Source: Buxus sempervirens
Taxonomy: Eukaryota > Streptophyta > Magnoliopsida > Buxales > Buxaceae
DNA: 64,000 nucleotides
Reading direction: 5' to 3'
Assembly (NCBI GenBank): GCA_947561395.2
Contig: OX387192.1
Coordinates: 6,236,221 to 6,300,220 of the forward strand
Made by a program: the position numbers and the translations under genes
The notes under the pieces: model-generated
Told to the model about the DNA's origin: nothing
What the model saw: the letters and a program-made list of their open reading frames with translations, nothing else
The model's database searches: none
Shown: positions 11,316-21,642 of the stretch, piece after piece
Layout of the letters: every line of letters begins with the position of its first letter
Position numbering within the stretch: the stretch's first letter is position 1

Positions 11316-12682
11316 TTGATGGCTGCTTTTGCCACTTGTTTTTTGATATGCCAGGTTAGTCCTCTTGTATCAACAAATGCCTGGTAATCATTTTGTTGGT
11401 TATCTTTCACTGTTTCATTGCATAGTTAAGCTGATAATTTGTGACTTGAATGTGAACAAACCAAAATCTTATGAGAACAATTTGTAACTTGTAGCCGCAA
11501 AGTTAGCACAAAAATTGGGTTACAAGAAGATAGAACTTCAATGTTATTCAAAGTCCTATAGTTACTTCTATGAACAACAATGGGACTATATGGACCTTAT
11601 GAGAAGGTCTCCACTAAACTTGGTCTATAATTTGCACTATTTTATAGCTGGGAAAGCTATTGCCCCTTTTGAAGTTATCAAAGAAGCAGCAAATTATGGA
11701 TACAAGTTCATTCATGTTGAAAGAGATTCTCTTCTGAGTACATATATATCAATTAGAGACAAAACAAATCAGGTGTAAAAAAGGAAAAAGAAATGGAAGA
11801 ATTTTTTAGGTTTACAATAAATCGGTTTTAGCTCTAAAAACGATCTATCATTCCCAAAGTCTAAACTTCCAGACATCTAAAAAAATTAAAGAGAGAGAAA
11901 AAAAAATTGTAATCTCGGACAACAGAACAAAAATGTGACATATAACATCAACAACAACCAAACACAAAGCTCGTTCCTACACAAACACATCAAAGAAAGG
12001 AAAAACATAGATTTTTCCCACAAAATCGTCTCCAGACCTGGGATCGAACGAAAGAAGCAATAAATAACTAAGAACAAACATACCGAGAAAGGCTTCTTAC
12101 ATCAGCTACCTCCGTAGCTCCTCCAATCTTTAGCTCCTCCAAAGAAGAACCCAAAAAAAGAAAAGAGGGGTGGGGACTGGTCGGGTTTCCTTCCTTATCC
12201 TTCCCTGTAGGCTTATCCTTCCTTACTGTTGTTCACGTAAAAGCACACAGACACGGGCCCAATTAACAAAAACGGATCCGGCTACTATCATGCCAAAGGC
12301 CGCCACCGAGTTTTGGGAAATACTAGGCTACGCACGTGGAGGGCCTCTGTATTATTAAAAAAGGCAAATTAAAAACTTTTATAAAAAGGTATCAGAATTT
12401 GTTAAATTAATTTTCTTAATTGTTGTTACAATTGACTACGGTCGTTATCTTTTTTTTGAGGTTTTGCCCCTCAGGACTCACTCTGGTCTTTCCTTAATGA
12501 CCATCTGAAAGGTCCTTAAGATTGTTGTTATATGTTGGTTTTTTGTTTCAAGGTGTTTTTGTTTAGATCAAAGGTTCATGTTAACTTTAGTGTTGTAGTC
12601 TAGTCTTACTTGCAGAAATTTTTTGGATAGGGCTGCGCTGGATTCTGAGTCACAACCCCATGTGATGGCATGTGTTTACCAC
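11316..12682. other. Intergenic DNA, no gene supported
   Basis: One open stretch at 11515-11778 (+) resembles part of an RNase H fold only very loosely and has no catalytic motifs. The rest, including a purine-rich stretch near 11880-12160, shows no recognisable feature. Confidence 0.5.
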
Positions 12683-12973
12683 CAAGGTTCTGCGTTTCGG
12701 TGGGCCGAAACGGCAAAAAAATTAAAAAGGCAAAAAATGGGTAAAAATCGGTTTTTTTTGTGCCGGTGGAAATTTCGTTGGCACGCCGCTCCGTTTTGCA
12801 TATAAAAAAAAAATTTTTTTTCTGTTTCGTCCGTGCCACTCCGTGCCGGTGACAAATTGTCGAAATTTCGATGAGTCGCCGGCGATGCACCCTGAACGAT
12901 TTCCCCCGGTGAAACGCATCGCCGGGGGTCCCTGTACCGAAATTTCGGCGGCACGCCGAAATTGTAAACCTTG
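12683..12973. mobile_element. hAT-like MITE, 291 bp, with 8-bp target duplication
   Basis: The 8-mer TTTACCAC flanks the element at 12675-12682 and 12974-12981. The left end starts CAAGGTT..TTTCGG, and the reverse complement of the right end starts CAAGGTT..TTTCGG as well. An 8-bp duplication with CA(A)GG-type ends fits the hAT superfamily. The interior is unusually GC-rich for the neighbourhood, with CCGG/GCCGG dyads (about 12870-12960), and has no transposase frame. It is non-autonomous. Confidence 0.7.
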
Positions 12974-13132
12974 TTTACCACAGCCAACGGCCTCCCTTGC
13001 TAGGGGATTTTCAATCCACTTAGATGTGGACCCTTTTTTAGGCTTTTTCAATGGGCTTTCATTGGGAGGTATTGTTGGGAAAATTTCTTTTCTCTTGTGA
13101 CAATTGGATGACAAAGTATCATTAATTCTAAT

Positions 13133-14168
13133 TGTTTACACCCATCGTAGTCCGGCGGTAGGATGGAATACTATGTTGCTACAAGTATCCCTCAATTTAG
13201 GAAAGTGGGGTCCGTTAAGAAACCCACGATTACGTAGGAGGTTGGCCACAAGATAGGACCCTTTAAAAGAACATGGGAAGTGAGGTCCCCCACTTTCTAA
13301 TAACGTGGGTGGTTTGTGTAAGGTGGGGTTCAACTTCCTCAGAATGGGTAGTTGGGAGACTTTGTGTTCAAGCCAAACAGTGTATAAATAGGGACCTGCA
13401 GACAAGGGAAAGAAATCCTTCGATCAATACACAACTACATTAGCTATTCCGGTCTTCTCAAACTCTTTATTTGGTCTTCTCAAGCCACTATACTCTCATG
13501 CTATCCTCATAGCACGAAGTAGTCTATCCTCCTGTTGCTTCCAGTTGCAACAACACATGAAGATCCCCCTTACTCCTAGACAAAGCTAAGAAGATACGCC
13601 CTTCTCCATCACGACTAGGTATGATCTCACTTACCCCTTCAAGCAAGGCTAATTAAGGGCAGTCATTATGTGCACCGTGAAACCAGTAATCTTCAAGGCG
13701 GTCCTCGATCTCTTCTCTCTATACTACCGATCATAACTATAGGGAAACAGGTAGTAGGTACCAAGATTTTGTTGGTTTTCTTTTTACCTTTTTATTGATT
13801 CTCATCACCATCCATCTTTGAAACGGCCATCACCCCACATGGCCCATCCATCCTTGAAACGGCCGTCATCCCACACGGCTCTCAATTTCTGCAGATTTTA
13901 CATCAAATGGCCACCATCAATGTGGCCGTCGTCAAGATTGTTATAAAATTAAGGGAAGAACCTTGGAGGACAAACCCCAATCCTTTTAGTAATCGCCGGA
14001 TCAAAAGTCTTCCAATCTACAGGCGGCCGGGTCATATTTGAACCGCAACCTGTCTAGTTTTGTGTACGAATGGCGCCAGGGTCAAAAGTTTCTGACTACT
14101 TGCATCGGCACAAATGCTGGTACGCCCGCGCACTTACACGTCCCAGAGCCAAGTCGAAAATGATGGCA
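13133..14168 (+). repeat. Left LTR of the outer element
   Basis: It begins TGTTTACA and ends GGCA next to the non-coding interior. A TATAAATAG box at about 13384 precedes the presumed transcript start. It aligns over its whole length with the split right LTR. Confidence 0.85.
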
Positions 14169-15480
14169 ATATCTTTTTGATATGCCCGGTGGGACCCTAA
14201 AATTGGCAAATGCTTTAGACCGATTCCGAATTCATCGGTAATAAATTGGATCGATACCTACATTTATGGCTGATTTTGCAAAAGTGTCGTTTTGTCTTGT
14301 TTGCCAAAACTCCTGGGGGCACGTTGGCGATTTTGCAAAAGTTTTGTTTCGGCCATTTAAGACGCTTTATGGCCATTCGCCCGTAATTCTTAAAAATAAA
14401 CATTCATGGATTTTTTTGCCACGATTGGTCCAAGATTTTGACCAATTTCACAATCTTGGCCTACCATGATTGGTGAACACTTCATGGCCATTTGGCCATC
14501 ATCCATAAAGGAGGTATTCATGGCTTTTTTTTTGCCATGATTAGTCAAAGATTTTGACCAAGCCCACAATCTTTTGTGCTTTCCAATTTTTGCAAGCATA
14601 GCAATAACGGGTTCTAGCCAATGGTTGATGAGCCCACTGGAAAGCCAGCAATGTCTTGCAATTTCGGTTCTGAACGTCTAAATCTTGATTGTAGATTGGA
14701 CTACGGGCTCATTTATGACATCGCAAGTCAATTTCGTGGCCACTCGGCCATGATTCATCAAAAGAATTCATGGCCTTTTTGGTCGCGAATACTCAAATAA
14801 TAAAAAATGGTCATCGGCCGCATGTTTGTTTAAAAAGAAGGCCTCGTCGACCATGATTAATTAAACAATAAAAATCGGCCGCTTGTTTGTTTTAAAAGTA
14901 TGATTTTTCGGCCGTGATTATCTAAATAATAAAAAAATGGTCATGGCCGCGTGGTTATAGTAAAAGCAGTCCTTTTCAGTTTAAAAAGCACTGTGATTAC
15001 ACAAATAATTAAAAAATGATCGTCAGACCGAATGTTTGATTAAAAACAGGCCTTTTTGACCATGAATAGTCAAATAATTAAAAAAAATAGGCACATGGCC
15101 TCACTTTTCGTGAGAAAGGGTGAGACCAGTCATATTTTTTGTACAAAATGGTCATACCGGTAACGCCCTTGCTATTGAATTATTCGGTTGCATGGTCTTG
15201 GTCATGATTTTTCATGCCGAATGTACAAAAGGGGTCCATTTGGTTGTAATTTGGCATGGCGAATCCACAATTAGCCATAAAAATGGCTATACTCACCGTT
15301 TTATTTCGGTCAAAAATAAATACTCGGATTTTGACCGATTCTTATGTTAACACCTGAAACAAATGAGACCCATCTTAGCCTAATATGGCTAGTCCTCATA
15401 ACAGGTGTACACTTTCTCATCATGTCTTACTGCAGCGACGTAATGAGAAAGTGAGAAGTGGGGGGGGGGGGGGGGGGCAA
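14169..15480 (+). repeat. Interior of the outer element, with diverged ~65-75 bp repeats
   Basis: There is no open frame of note. From about 14270 to 15110 the phrase GGCC(A/G) with CATGATTA, AATAATAAAAAATGGTCAT and CGGCCGC..TTTGTTT recurs four or five times at 65-75 bp spacing, an old diverged tandem array. The end carries a polypurine tract with a long G run (about 15462-15477) directly before the right LTR. I could not assign a primer binding site with confidence. Confidence 0.65.
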
Positions 15481-15679
15481 TGTTTACACCCGCCGTAGCC
15501 CGGCAGTAATATGGAATACTATGTGGCTCCAAGTATCCCTCAATTTAGGGGACTGGGGTCCGTTAAGAAACCCACCATTACGTAGGAGGTTGGCCACAAG
15601 ATAGGACCCTGTAAAAGAACATGGGAAGTGAGGTCCCACATTTTCTAATAACGTGGGTGGTTTTTGTAAGGTGGGGTTC
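15481..15679 (+). repeat. Right LTR of the outer element, 5' part
   Basis: This stretch matches the first 199 bases of the left LTR and stops at GGTTC (15675-15679), where the inner element begins. The continuation is at 59532. Confidence 0.9.
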
Positions 15680-15770
15680 TGTAGACACCCCAAATTGCAC
15701 AAACAATCATCAAAAATCATTATCTCCTGGAAAGCCAGCACAGAATTTGAAGAAAATAAACTTTTATCTG

Positions 15771-15910
15771 TATCCGGATACTCAATCCGGATACAAATAC
15801 CCTTTCCCGTATCCGGATACTCATACCGGATACATGTCGGGCTTAGCGTATCCGGTACCATGTACCGGATATCTTAAAGCCCTTTGTTATCCGGTCTGAT
15901 ATATCGGATA
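15771..15910. repeat. Phased dyad array 1 (LTR): four 7-9-7 inverted repeats at 39-bp spacing
   Basis: Dyads TATCCGG-N9-CCGGATA start at 15771, 15810, 15849 and 15888, exactly 39 bp apart, with unrelated 16-bp spacers. The right arm of the fourth dyad has one mismatch here and is perfect in the LTR at 57257. The array sits about 160 bp upstream of the LTR TATA box. Function unknown; a protein-binding array or enhancer is an inference. Confidence 0.9.
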
Positions 15911-16059
15911 CCTTAAGTTTGCTCAAAATTAGGGTTTTCCGAGAGCTTTTCACTTTTACCATCATGTCCCTCATTAAATGAGGGGAAATCGCGGAAATAA
16001 CCTTAGGGTTTAGGTTGGAGGGGTTCTAGACATTAAGTTGTGTCTACCAATGACCTTAG

Positions 16060-16110
16060 CCCTTGCCTATAAATAGGAGCCTCCTCCTTGAGCAAAGGGG
16101 ACTCAACTCT
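16060..16110 (+). promoter_or_regulatory. LTR core promoter (TATA box)
   Basis: CCTATAAATAGG at 16066-16077 is a strong plant TATA box, which would place the start of the retroelement RNA near 16100. The same site recurs at 36606 and 57645. Confidence 0.75.
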
Positions 16111-17956
16111 TGTTTTGAATTCTCGCAAAGAAGAACTCCAAGAGAAAGAAGAAAACCGCTGTGGAATCGCCTCCAGAACTCAGGTAAGCCTCAACTTTTC
16201 TTTTTATTTTCTGTCTTTACATTCCTAGATCTAGATCTCTTCTTCTACCTTTCTGTAGTGTAAAGCCTTGTTTGTATGTGTGGAAATCCTTCCCCGGCTC
16301 AAAGTATCTCAAGACTCCCCTAGCCGTAAAACGTGAAGGTGGATCTAGGAGAAACGAGACTGGGGATTGACCCTAGTGCTAGAACCTATGTAGCATAAGG
16401 CCTTTTTGATTGATTGTAAACCGTTCCATATTCAAAGTACCCTTGATTATCTTAAAGAGAACAGAGGGAAACGATAATGGAACGGAACCCTAGGCTATGC
16501 TAGAACCTATTTTGTTGAATCTATATGCATGTGTATGGATCTTGCTTGGTTTTTTCACTTTTGCACACATATCACTATTTTGGCGGGATAGGCTCATATT
16601 TGGGGTTTATTGCATTTATTGTGATAAATCTCAAATAAATGGCCTCAATCAATTCTGGAATGCCTTTCGGATGATTTTGAAGTATTTGTGTTCATCTTAC
16701 ACGAATTTCATTTTTTATCAATTTTCGGATTTGGTTTTTACTCAAAAATGGCTTAGCTTGACAGCACCTGTACCCTTACTTCGGACGTCCGTAACTTCAT
16801 CATCTGGATGAATTTTGGGGCGATTCCAGAACCATGGGAAAGGTGAGGCTGTCTAGTTTATGTCCACCAAATTTCATAATTTTCTATCTAGCCGATTTTT
16901 GACACCTCTCTGTCGAAGTTAAGTGGACAGTTCAGGTCCAAGTACAGAACTTGTCACTTCGACGGACCGCCATGTGTTCGTTTTAAGTCCGATTCGAGCG
17001 GTTTTTATTTCTGAGTACTCCTTTTTGAGTCTATTTTCAAATCCAGTTGGTTTCATAATTTTTGGATTCCATTTGAATTATTGGTAGCCGATTTACTCAG
17101 AACTGCTCATTTGCATTTTTCTGGGTAAATCTGTGATCTTCGGGGCCTGTTCGGGAGACCACCCAAGGCACATCCGAAGGGATTTTTGTATGAGGCTAGT
17201 TTCTGTTGAAAGATGGCCATACAGAATTCAATCACACCAAATTTCGTGGATTTCTATGTAGTGGATTTTTCTAGACAATTTTCCAAAGTTGCCCACTTAC
17301 TACTTTTAAAAATCCCCAACAGCAACTTCAAAGGAGCATAACTCCTAGGATTTTTATCGGATTAACTTGAGATTTTGCATGAGCTCCTTATTTATCATAA
17401 TCTTTTAAATAGAGTTGGTTTGAATCAATTCAGAATTGGATTTGAATGATTTTAAGGCAAATGGCATACTTTTTACCGAATTTTCCGGATTTGATTTAAC
17501 TTGGTTTTATGCAACCTCTATTTTGATTTCCATCTTTTGAAATACTTCAGAAGTGATATTGACATAAGAGAAGATCTAAAATCCATTTGGATCTTCATGT
17601 GAAAATATCATACATTGTTCCTTTTTCAAGGTTTCTCATGATTTTTAGCAAGCTTTCTTACTTTGTTTTTTGCATGAATATACACTTGGCAACCACTTCG
17701 TGTGGATGAATGGGGGTGCCTAACACCTTCCCCCGTTCATAATCTAATCCCCTTACCCATCTCTGGATTTGATTTTCAAGTAGGGTTATTTTTATCCTAG
17801 AATGTTTCTTTTGGCTATTTTTGCCCACTTTTAAACTTTTGGTGTCCATTCTCACCCCAAAATCATGAATGGTGGCGACTCTCCCAATTTTTGCGTTGAG
17901 CCCGTGTGTTGACGGAGGGACGATCACTCCGGTGATTTTTTCCCATGTCTCACAAC

Positions 17957-17975
17957 TGGCGACTCTGCTGGGGAC
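17957..17975 (+). other. Primer binding site
   Basis: TGGCGACTCTGCTGGGGAC begins 2 bp after the LTR end. TGG opens the complement of a tRNA CCA tail, and TGGCGACTC..TGGGGAC resembles the Arg-tRNA site reported for Ogre/Tat elements. Confidence 0.75.
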
Positions 17976-19767
17976 GTGTGGATTTAAGCCATTTTGTTTG
18001 TTCATGCTTTTCTATACTTTTGGATGCTTGCTATTTTGATTACTCTATTTGGGCATATTGTTACATTTCAAATCAGATTGGTATGCTTTGGATAATGGCA
18101 TAAGCATGTTGCTTGATTTTTGTTGAAAAGAAAACCCATATTGTGATATGACTTGGCTATATTATGTGATAGCATGTGTTATTTTGGGGTTTGAAGGCCA
18201 TGAGCTAAAAAAAAAAAATACAATATTTGAAATCTGGAAATTTTATGTGTATTTTGGGTATTCAAGCATGTTTTGCCATGAATAAAGTTTTTTTGTGCTT
18301 AATGTTTGTATGATGCCATGCCTTTGATTTGGGGGTATAGGAAGACTTGATTTGAGCATGAAAGTAAAGGGAAAAAAATCTGGAAATTTAGTGCATATTT
18401 TGGGAGTTTTAAAGCATGCTTTTACCATCAAAACTTTTCTCGTATCATGTCAAGTAGTGCTAAATTTTTAGGCATCAACTTGGGGTAGAAATGGTATACT
18501 TTGAGCATGAAAAAGAGCATGAAATCTGGGATTTTAGGGAATGCTTTTGAGTTTCAAGCATGCTTACATGAGTTGATTGTTGTTTGCACAAATAACATGT
18601 TTTGTATACCACTTTTTGGGCATGTAATATTTTTGTGCATATTTGGTGCTTGCTTGCTTGTATTTAGCTTCATTATTTTGTCATATATGCCTTGGCTTGA
18701 AATTGAATGCATGGCTACGAAAAAGAGTGGCAAGGGGCTGGGACGTTGTGAATGATTACCACAATTTTAAAATTGCACTTGAGCACTTGAAACAATTTGC
18801 ACATCCTACCCTTTACCTATTAGGAAGTTGAACCATGAATGTGTGTAGCTTGGCGCACCGAGGTCGTGACTTCGGAAAGCGAAAGTGAAAACATTTACCT
18901 TAGAATTTGAGTCAATGATGTGATGACAATGGGATCTGTGATTCGATTCCGGGCATCACTAGACTTGAGTTCTAAGTTGCCAATTAAGCCAAAACCCAAA
19001 AACCATACGCTTGAAGGTGGAGAAACACGTTTTCGGCTAAAAGCACACAATTGCGTTTGGGGAATTGGGTGTAAATGTGGGAAGGCCGTTTGCATGTTTT
19101 ACAGGCCAAGGTATAATGTGAATACCATATTGAATGAAGGTAATACAAGGTGACAAGGTAAAACCATGTTCTTTTCATGAATTTGGGGATTTTGCAAATA
19201 TAATGTCCAAGCCCAATTTGGGGCAAGTTTTGAAGGTCAAATTAAGGTGAACATCAATTGGGAATGAAAAAAAATCAAATCTGGTGAAAAAATGAGTCAA
19301 AAAGGGCCATTTCGGCAATAACCGGCAACTCAGGCCGGTTAATAACAACCCTGTTCATATCCGGTATATATTTCCGGATAAAAAGGCATATGCGTGAATC
19401 CGGTTATGGTAACCGGATACAATAAGGCATATTATTATCCGGAATGTTATACCGGATACGTTCAAAAATGCACAAATTGGCTTTTCAGCCCAAGTTTTCA
19501 GAATAAAATGCCTAAAACACTGTGGATAATCCTTAGGCACCCCGAAAAGAACATAAGAACTGTTCCCAAAAATACAAAAAAAAAAAAAAAAGAAAAACAA
19601 AAAAAAAGAATAAAATAAAATATTCTTTCAGGATTTAACCTAAGTTTGAAAATCAAAGAGGAAACCAAGGTGTCATATTTTTTGACACCAACTCAACTCA
19701 AACATGTGTCAGTCAAACTCTGGAACTTGAAAACTAAGAAAATTCAGCAAATTTGAAGAAAAAAAAA
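17976..19767 (+). other. Non-coding leader of the inner element
   Basis: No long frame is present; the ORF1 seen upstream of gag in some Ogre elements is absent. Between about 18230 and 18560 loosely related phrases recur (AATCTGG(A/G)A.TTT, CATATTTTGGG, TTCAAGCATG, TTGAGCATGAAA), an old low-grade repeat. Dyad array 2 lies near the end. Confidence 0.7.
19319..19458. repeat. Phased dyad array 2 (leader): four dyads at 39-bp spacing
   Basis: Dyads start at 19319, 19358, 19397 and 19436, all exactly 39 bp apart. The first has arms TAACCGG and CCGGTTA: both arms changed together relative to the consensus, so the symmetry is kept. The third has one mismatched outer pair. Spacers differ from those of the other arrays. 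Confidence 0.9.
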
Positions 19768-21444
19768 CCTTTGGTTGGTTATTTTTATCAATCAAATCAA
19801 AAAAAGTGGGACACTTGGAAGCCCTAGAATATTCCATGAAAACCTTGGTTGGTTATTTTTATCAATCACATCAAAAAAAAATAAAAACCTTTGGTTGGTT
19901 ATTTTTATCAATCAAATCAAAAAAAGTGGGACACTTGGAAGCCCTAGAATATTCCATGAAAACCTTTGGTTGGTTATTTTTATCAATCACATCAAAAAAA
20001 AATGAAAACCTTTGGTTGGTTATTTTTATCAATCAAATCAAAACATTTGTGGGATACTTGGATAGAGTAGTCCAAGACACCTTTGGTTGGTTATTTTTAT
20101 CAATCAAATCAAAACATTTGTGGGATACTTGGATAGAGTAGTCCAAGACACCTTTGATTGGTTATTTTTATCAATCAAATCAAAACATTTGTGGGATACT
20201 TGGATAGAGTAGTCCAAGACACCTTTGATTGGTTATTTTTATCAATCAAATCAAAACATTTGTGGGATACTTGGATAGAGTAGTCCAAGACACCTTTGGT
20301 TGGTTATTTTTATCAATCAAATCAAAACATTTGTGGGATACTTGGAAGCCCTAGAATATTCCAAGACACCTTTGATTGGTTATTTTTATCAATCAAATCA
20401 AAACATTTGTGGGATACTTGGAAGCCCTAGAATATTCCAAGACACCTTTGATTGGTTATTTTTATCAATCAAATCAAAACATTTGTGGGATACTTGGATA
20501 GAGTAGTCCAAGACACCTTTGGTTGGTTATTTTTATCAATCAAATCAAAACATTTGTGGGATACTTGGAAGCCCTAGAATATTCCAAGACACCTTTGATT
20601 GGTTATTTTTATCAATCAAATCAAAACATTTGTGGGATACTTGGAAGCCCTAGAATATTCCAAGACACCTTTGATTGGTTATTTTTATCAATCAAATCAA
20701 AACATTTGTGGGATACTTGGATAGAGTAGTCCAAGACACCTTTGGTTGGTTATTTTTATCAATCAAATCAAAACATTTGTGGGATACTTGGAAGCCCTAG
20801 AATATTCCAAGACACCTTTGGTTGGTTATTTTTATCAATCAAATCAAAACATTTGTGGGATACTTGGAAGCCCTAGAATATTCCAAGACACCTTTGGTTG
20901 GTTATTTTTATCAATCAAATCAAAACATTTGTGGGATACTTGGATAGAGTAGTCCAAGATACCTTTGGTTGGTTATTTTTATCAATCAAATCAAAACATT
21001 TGTGGGATACTTGGATAGAGTAGTCCAAGACACCTTTGGTTGATTATTTTTATCAATAAAATCAAAACATTTGTGGGATACTTGGAAGCCCTAGAATATT
21101 CCAAGACACCTTTGGTTGGTTATTTTTATCAATCAAATCAAAACATTTGTGGGATACTTGGATAGAGTAGTCCAAGACACCTTTGGTTGATTATTTTTAT
21201 CAATCAAATCAAAACATTTGTGGGATACTTGGAAGCCCTAGAATATTCCAAGACACCTTTGGTTGGTTATTTTATCAATCAAATCAAAACATTTGTGGGA
21301 TACTTGGATAGAGTAGTCCAAGACATCTTTGGTTGGTTATTTTTATCAATCAAATCAAAAAAAAAAATGAAAACCTTGGTTGGTTATTTTTATCAATCAA
21401 ATCAAAAAAAAATTGGGACCCTTGGAAGCCCTAGAATATTCCAA
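19768..21444 (+). repeat. Minisatellite with higher-order structure, about 24 units
   Basis: Units share TTGGTTGGTTATTTTTATC-AATCAAATCAAAA and come in three types. One is 76 bp (with GAAGCCCTAGAATATTCC), one is 71 bp (with GATAGAGTAGTCC), and a short one of about 44 bp lies at the 5' end. In the middle they are ordered 76+76+71 as a 223-bp higher-order repeat, seen at 20300, 20523 and 20746. The open frames through it are by-products of the repeat and change frame from unit to unit, so it is not coding. Confidence 0.95.
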
Positions 21445-21642
21445 CTCAAAACAAAAAAAAAAACAAAAACAAAAACAAAAAATTTTTTTTCTGGCTGGTG
21501 TTCACCTAACCTACTGGTTTACATATATAGGGGTGTGACTCAAGTTAAGTGGAAGCTAACATGTTCTATTCATTTTTTTTCACAGGTACATTTACACTTA
21601 TTGGCAATCATTGCTCCCGTGACCAGATCCAAAGCAAGAACA

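Larger units (their letters stand above)
15680..17954 (+). repeat. LTR of the inner element (first of three), 2,275 bp
   Basis: It begins TGTAGACACC and ends CTCACA, and is preceded by the GGTTC half of the target duplication. It contains a dyad array (15771-15910), a TATAAATA box at 16068-16075 and a consensus splice donor CAG/GTAAGC at 16181-16189. As far as compared by eye it is identical to the LTR at 36218, and differs from the one at 57257 at about 7 positions. Confidence 0.95.
16184..21585 (+). other. Predicted 5.4-kb intron in the 5' leader of the inner element
   Basis: The donor ACTCAG/GTAAGCC lies about 85 bp downstream of the presumed start site. The acceptor is textbook: a branch-point-like GCTAAC at 21555-21560, a pyrimidine tract, then CACAG ending at 21585, 57 bases before the gag start codon. 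Removal would take out U5, PBS, dyad array 2 and the minisatellite, which suggests separate spliced (translated) and unspliced (genomic) RNAs. Introns are known in Ogre-type elements, though the well-documented one lies between pro and pol. This leader intron is inferred from signals only. Confidence 0.55.

Noticed and set aside
11515-11778. 87-residue frame with a vague RNase H-like stretch
   Set aside because: No catalytic residues, no partner domains, and the match is too loose to call a LINE or LTR remnant.
12020-12060. tRNA B-box-like phrase GTTCGATCCCAGG on the minus strand
   Set aside because: No A box at the right distance and no cloverleaf could be drawn, so no tRNA gene or SINE is called.
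12840-12970. GC-rich island near 12900 as a CpG-island promoter
   Set aside because: It lies within the hAT-like MITE, whose ends and 8-bp duplications account for it.
15771-15910. CRISPR-like look of the dyad arrays (short partly palindromic repeats with 16-bp unique spacers)
   Set aside because: The DNA is plant nuclear, arrays have only two to four units, the loops inside the repeats vary, there are no cas genes, and the arrays belong to an LTR element.
20300-20952. Three near-identical 68-residue frames
   Set aside because: They are frames running through the 223-bp higher-order minisatellite; frame is not kept from unit to unit and no start context or domain is seen.
21187-21642. N-terminal extension of gag into the minisatellite
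   Set aside because: The extension translates repeat DNA and crosses a strong 3' splice site at 21585; the ATG at 21643 fits Tat gag better.
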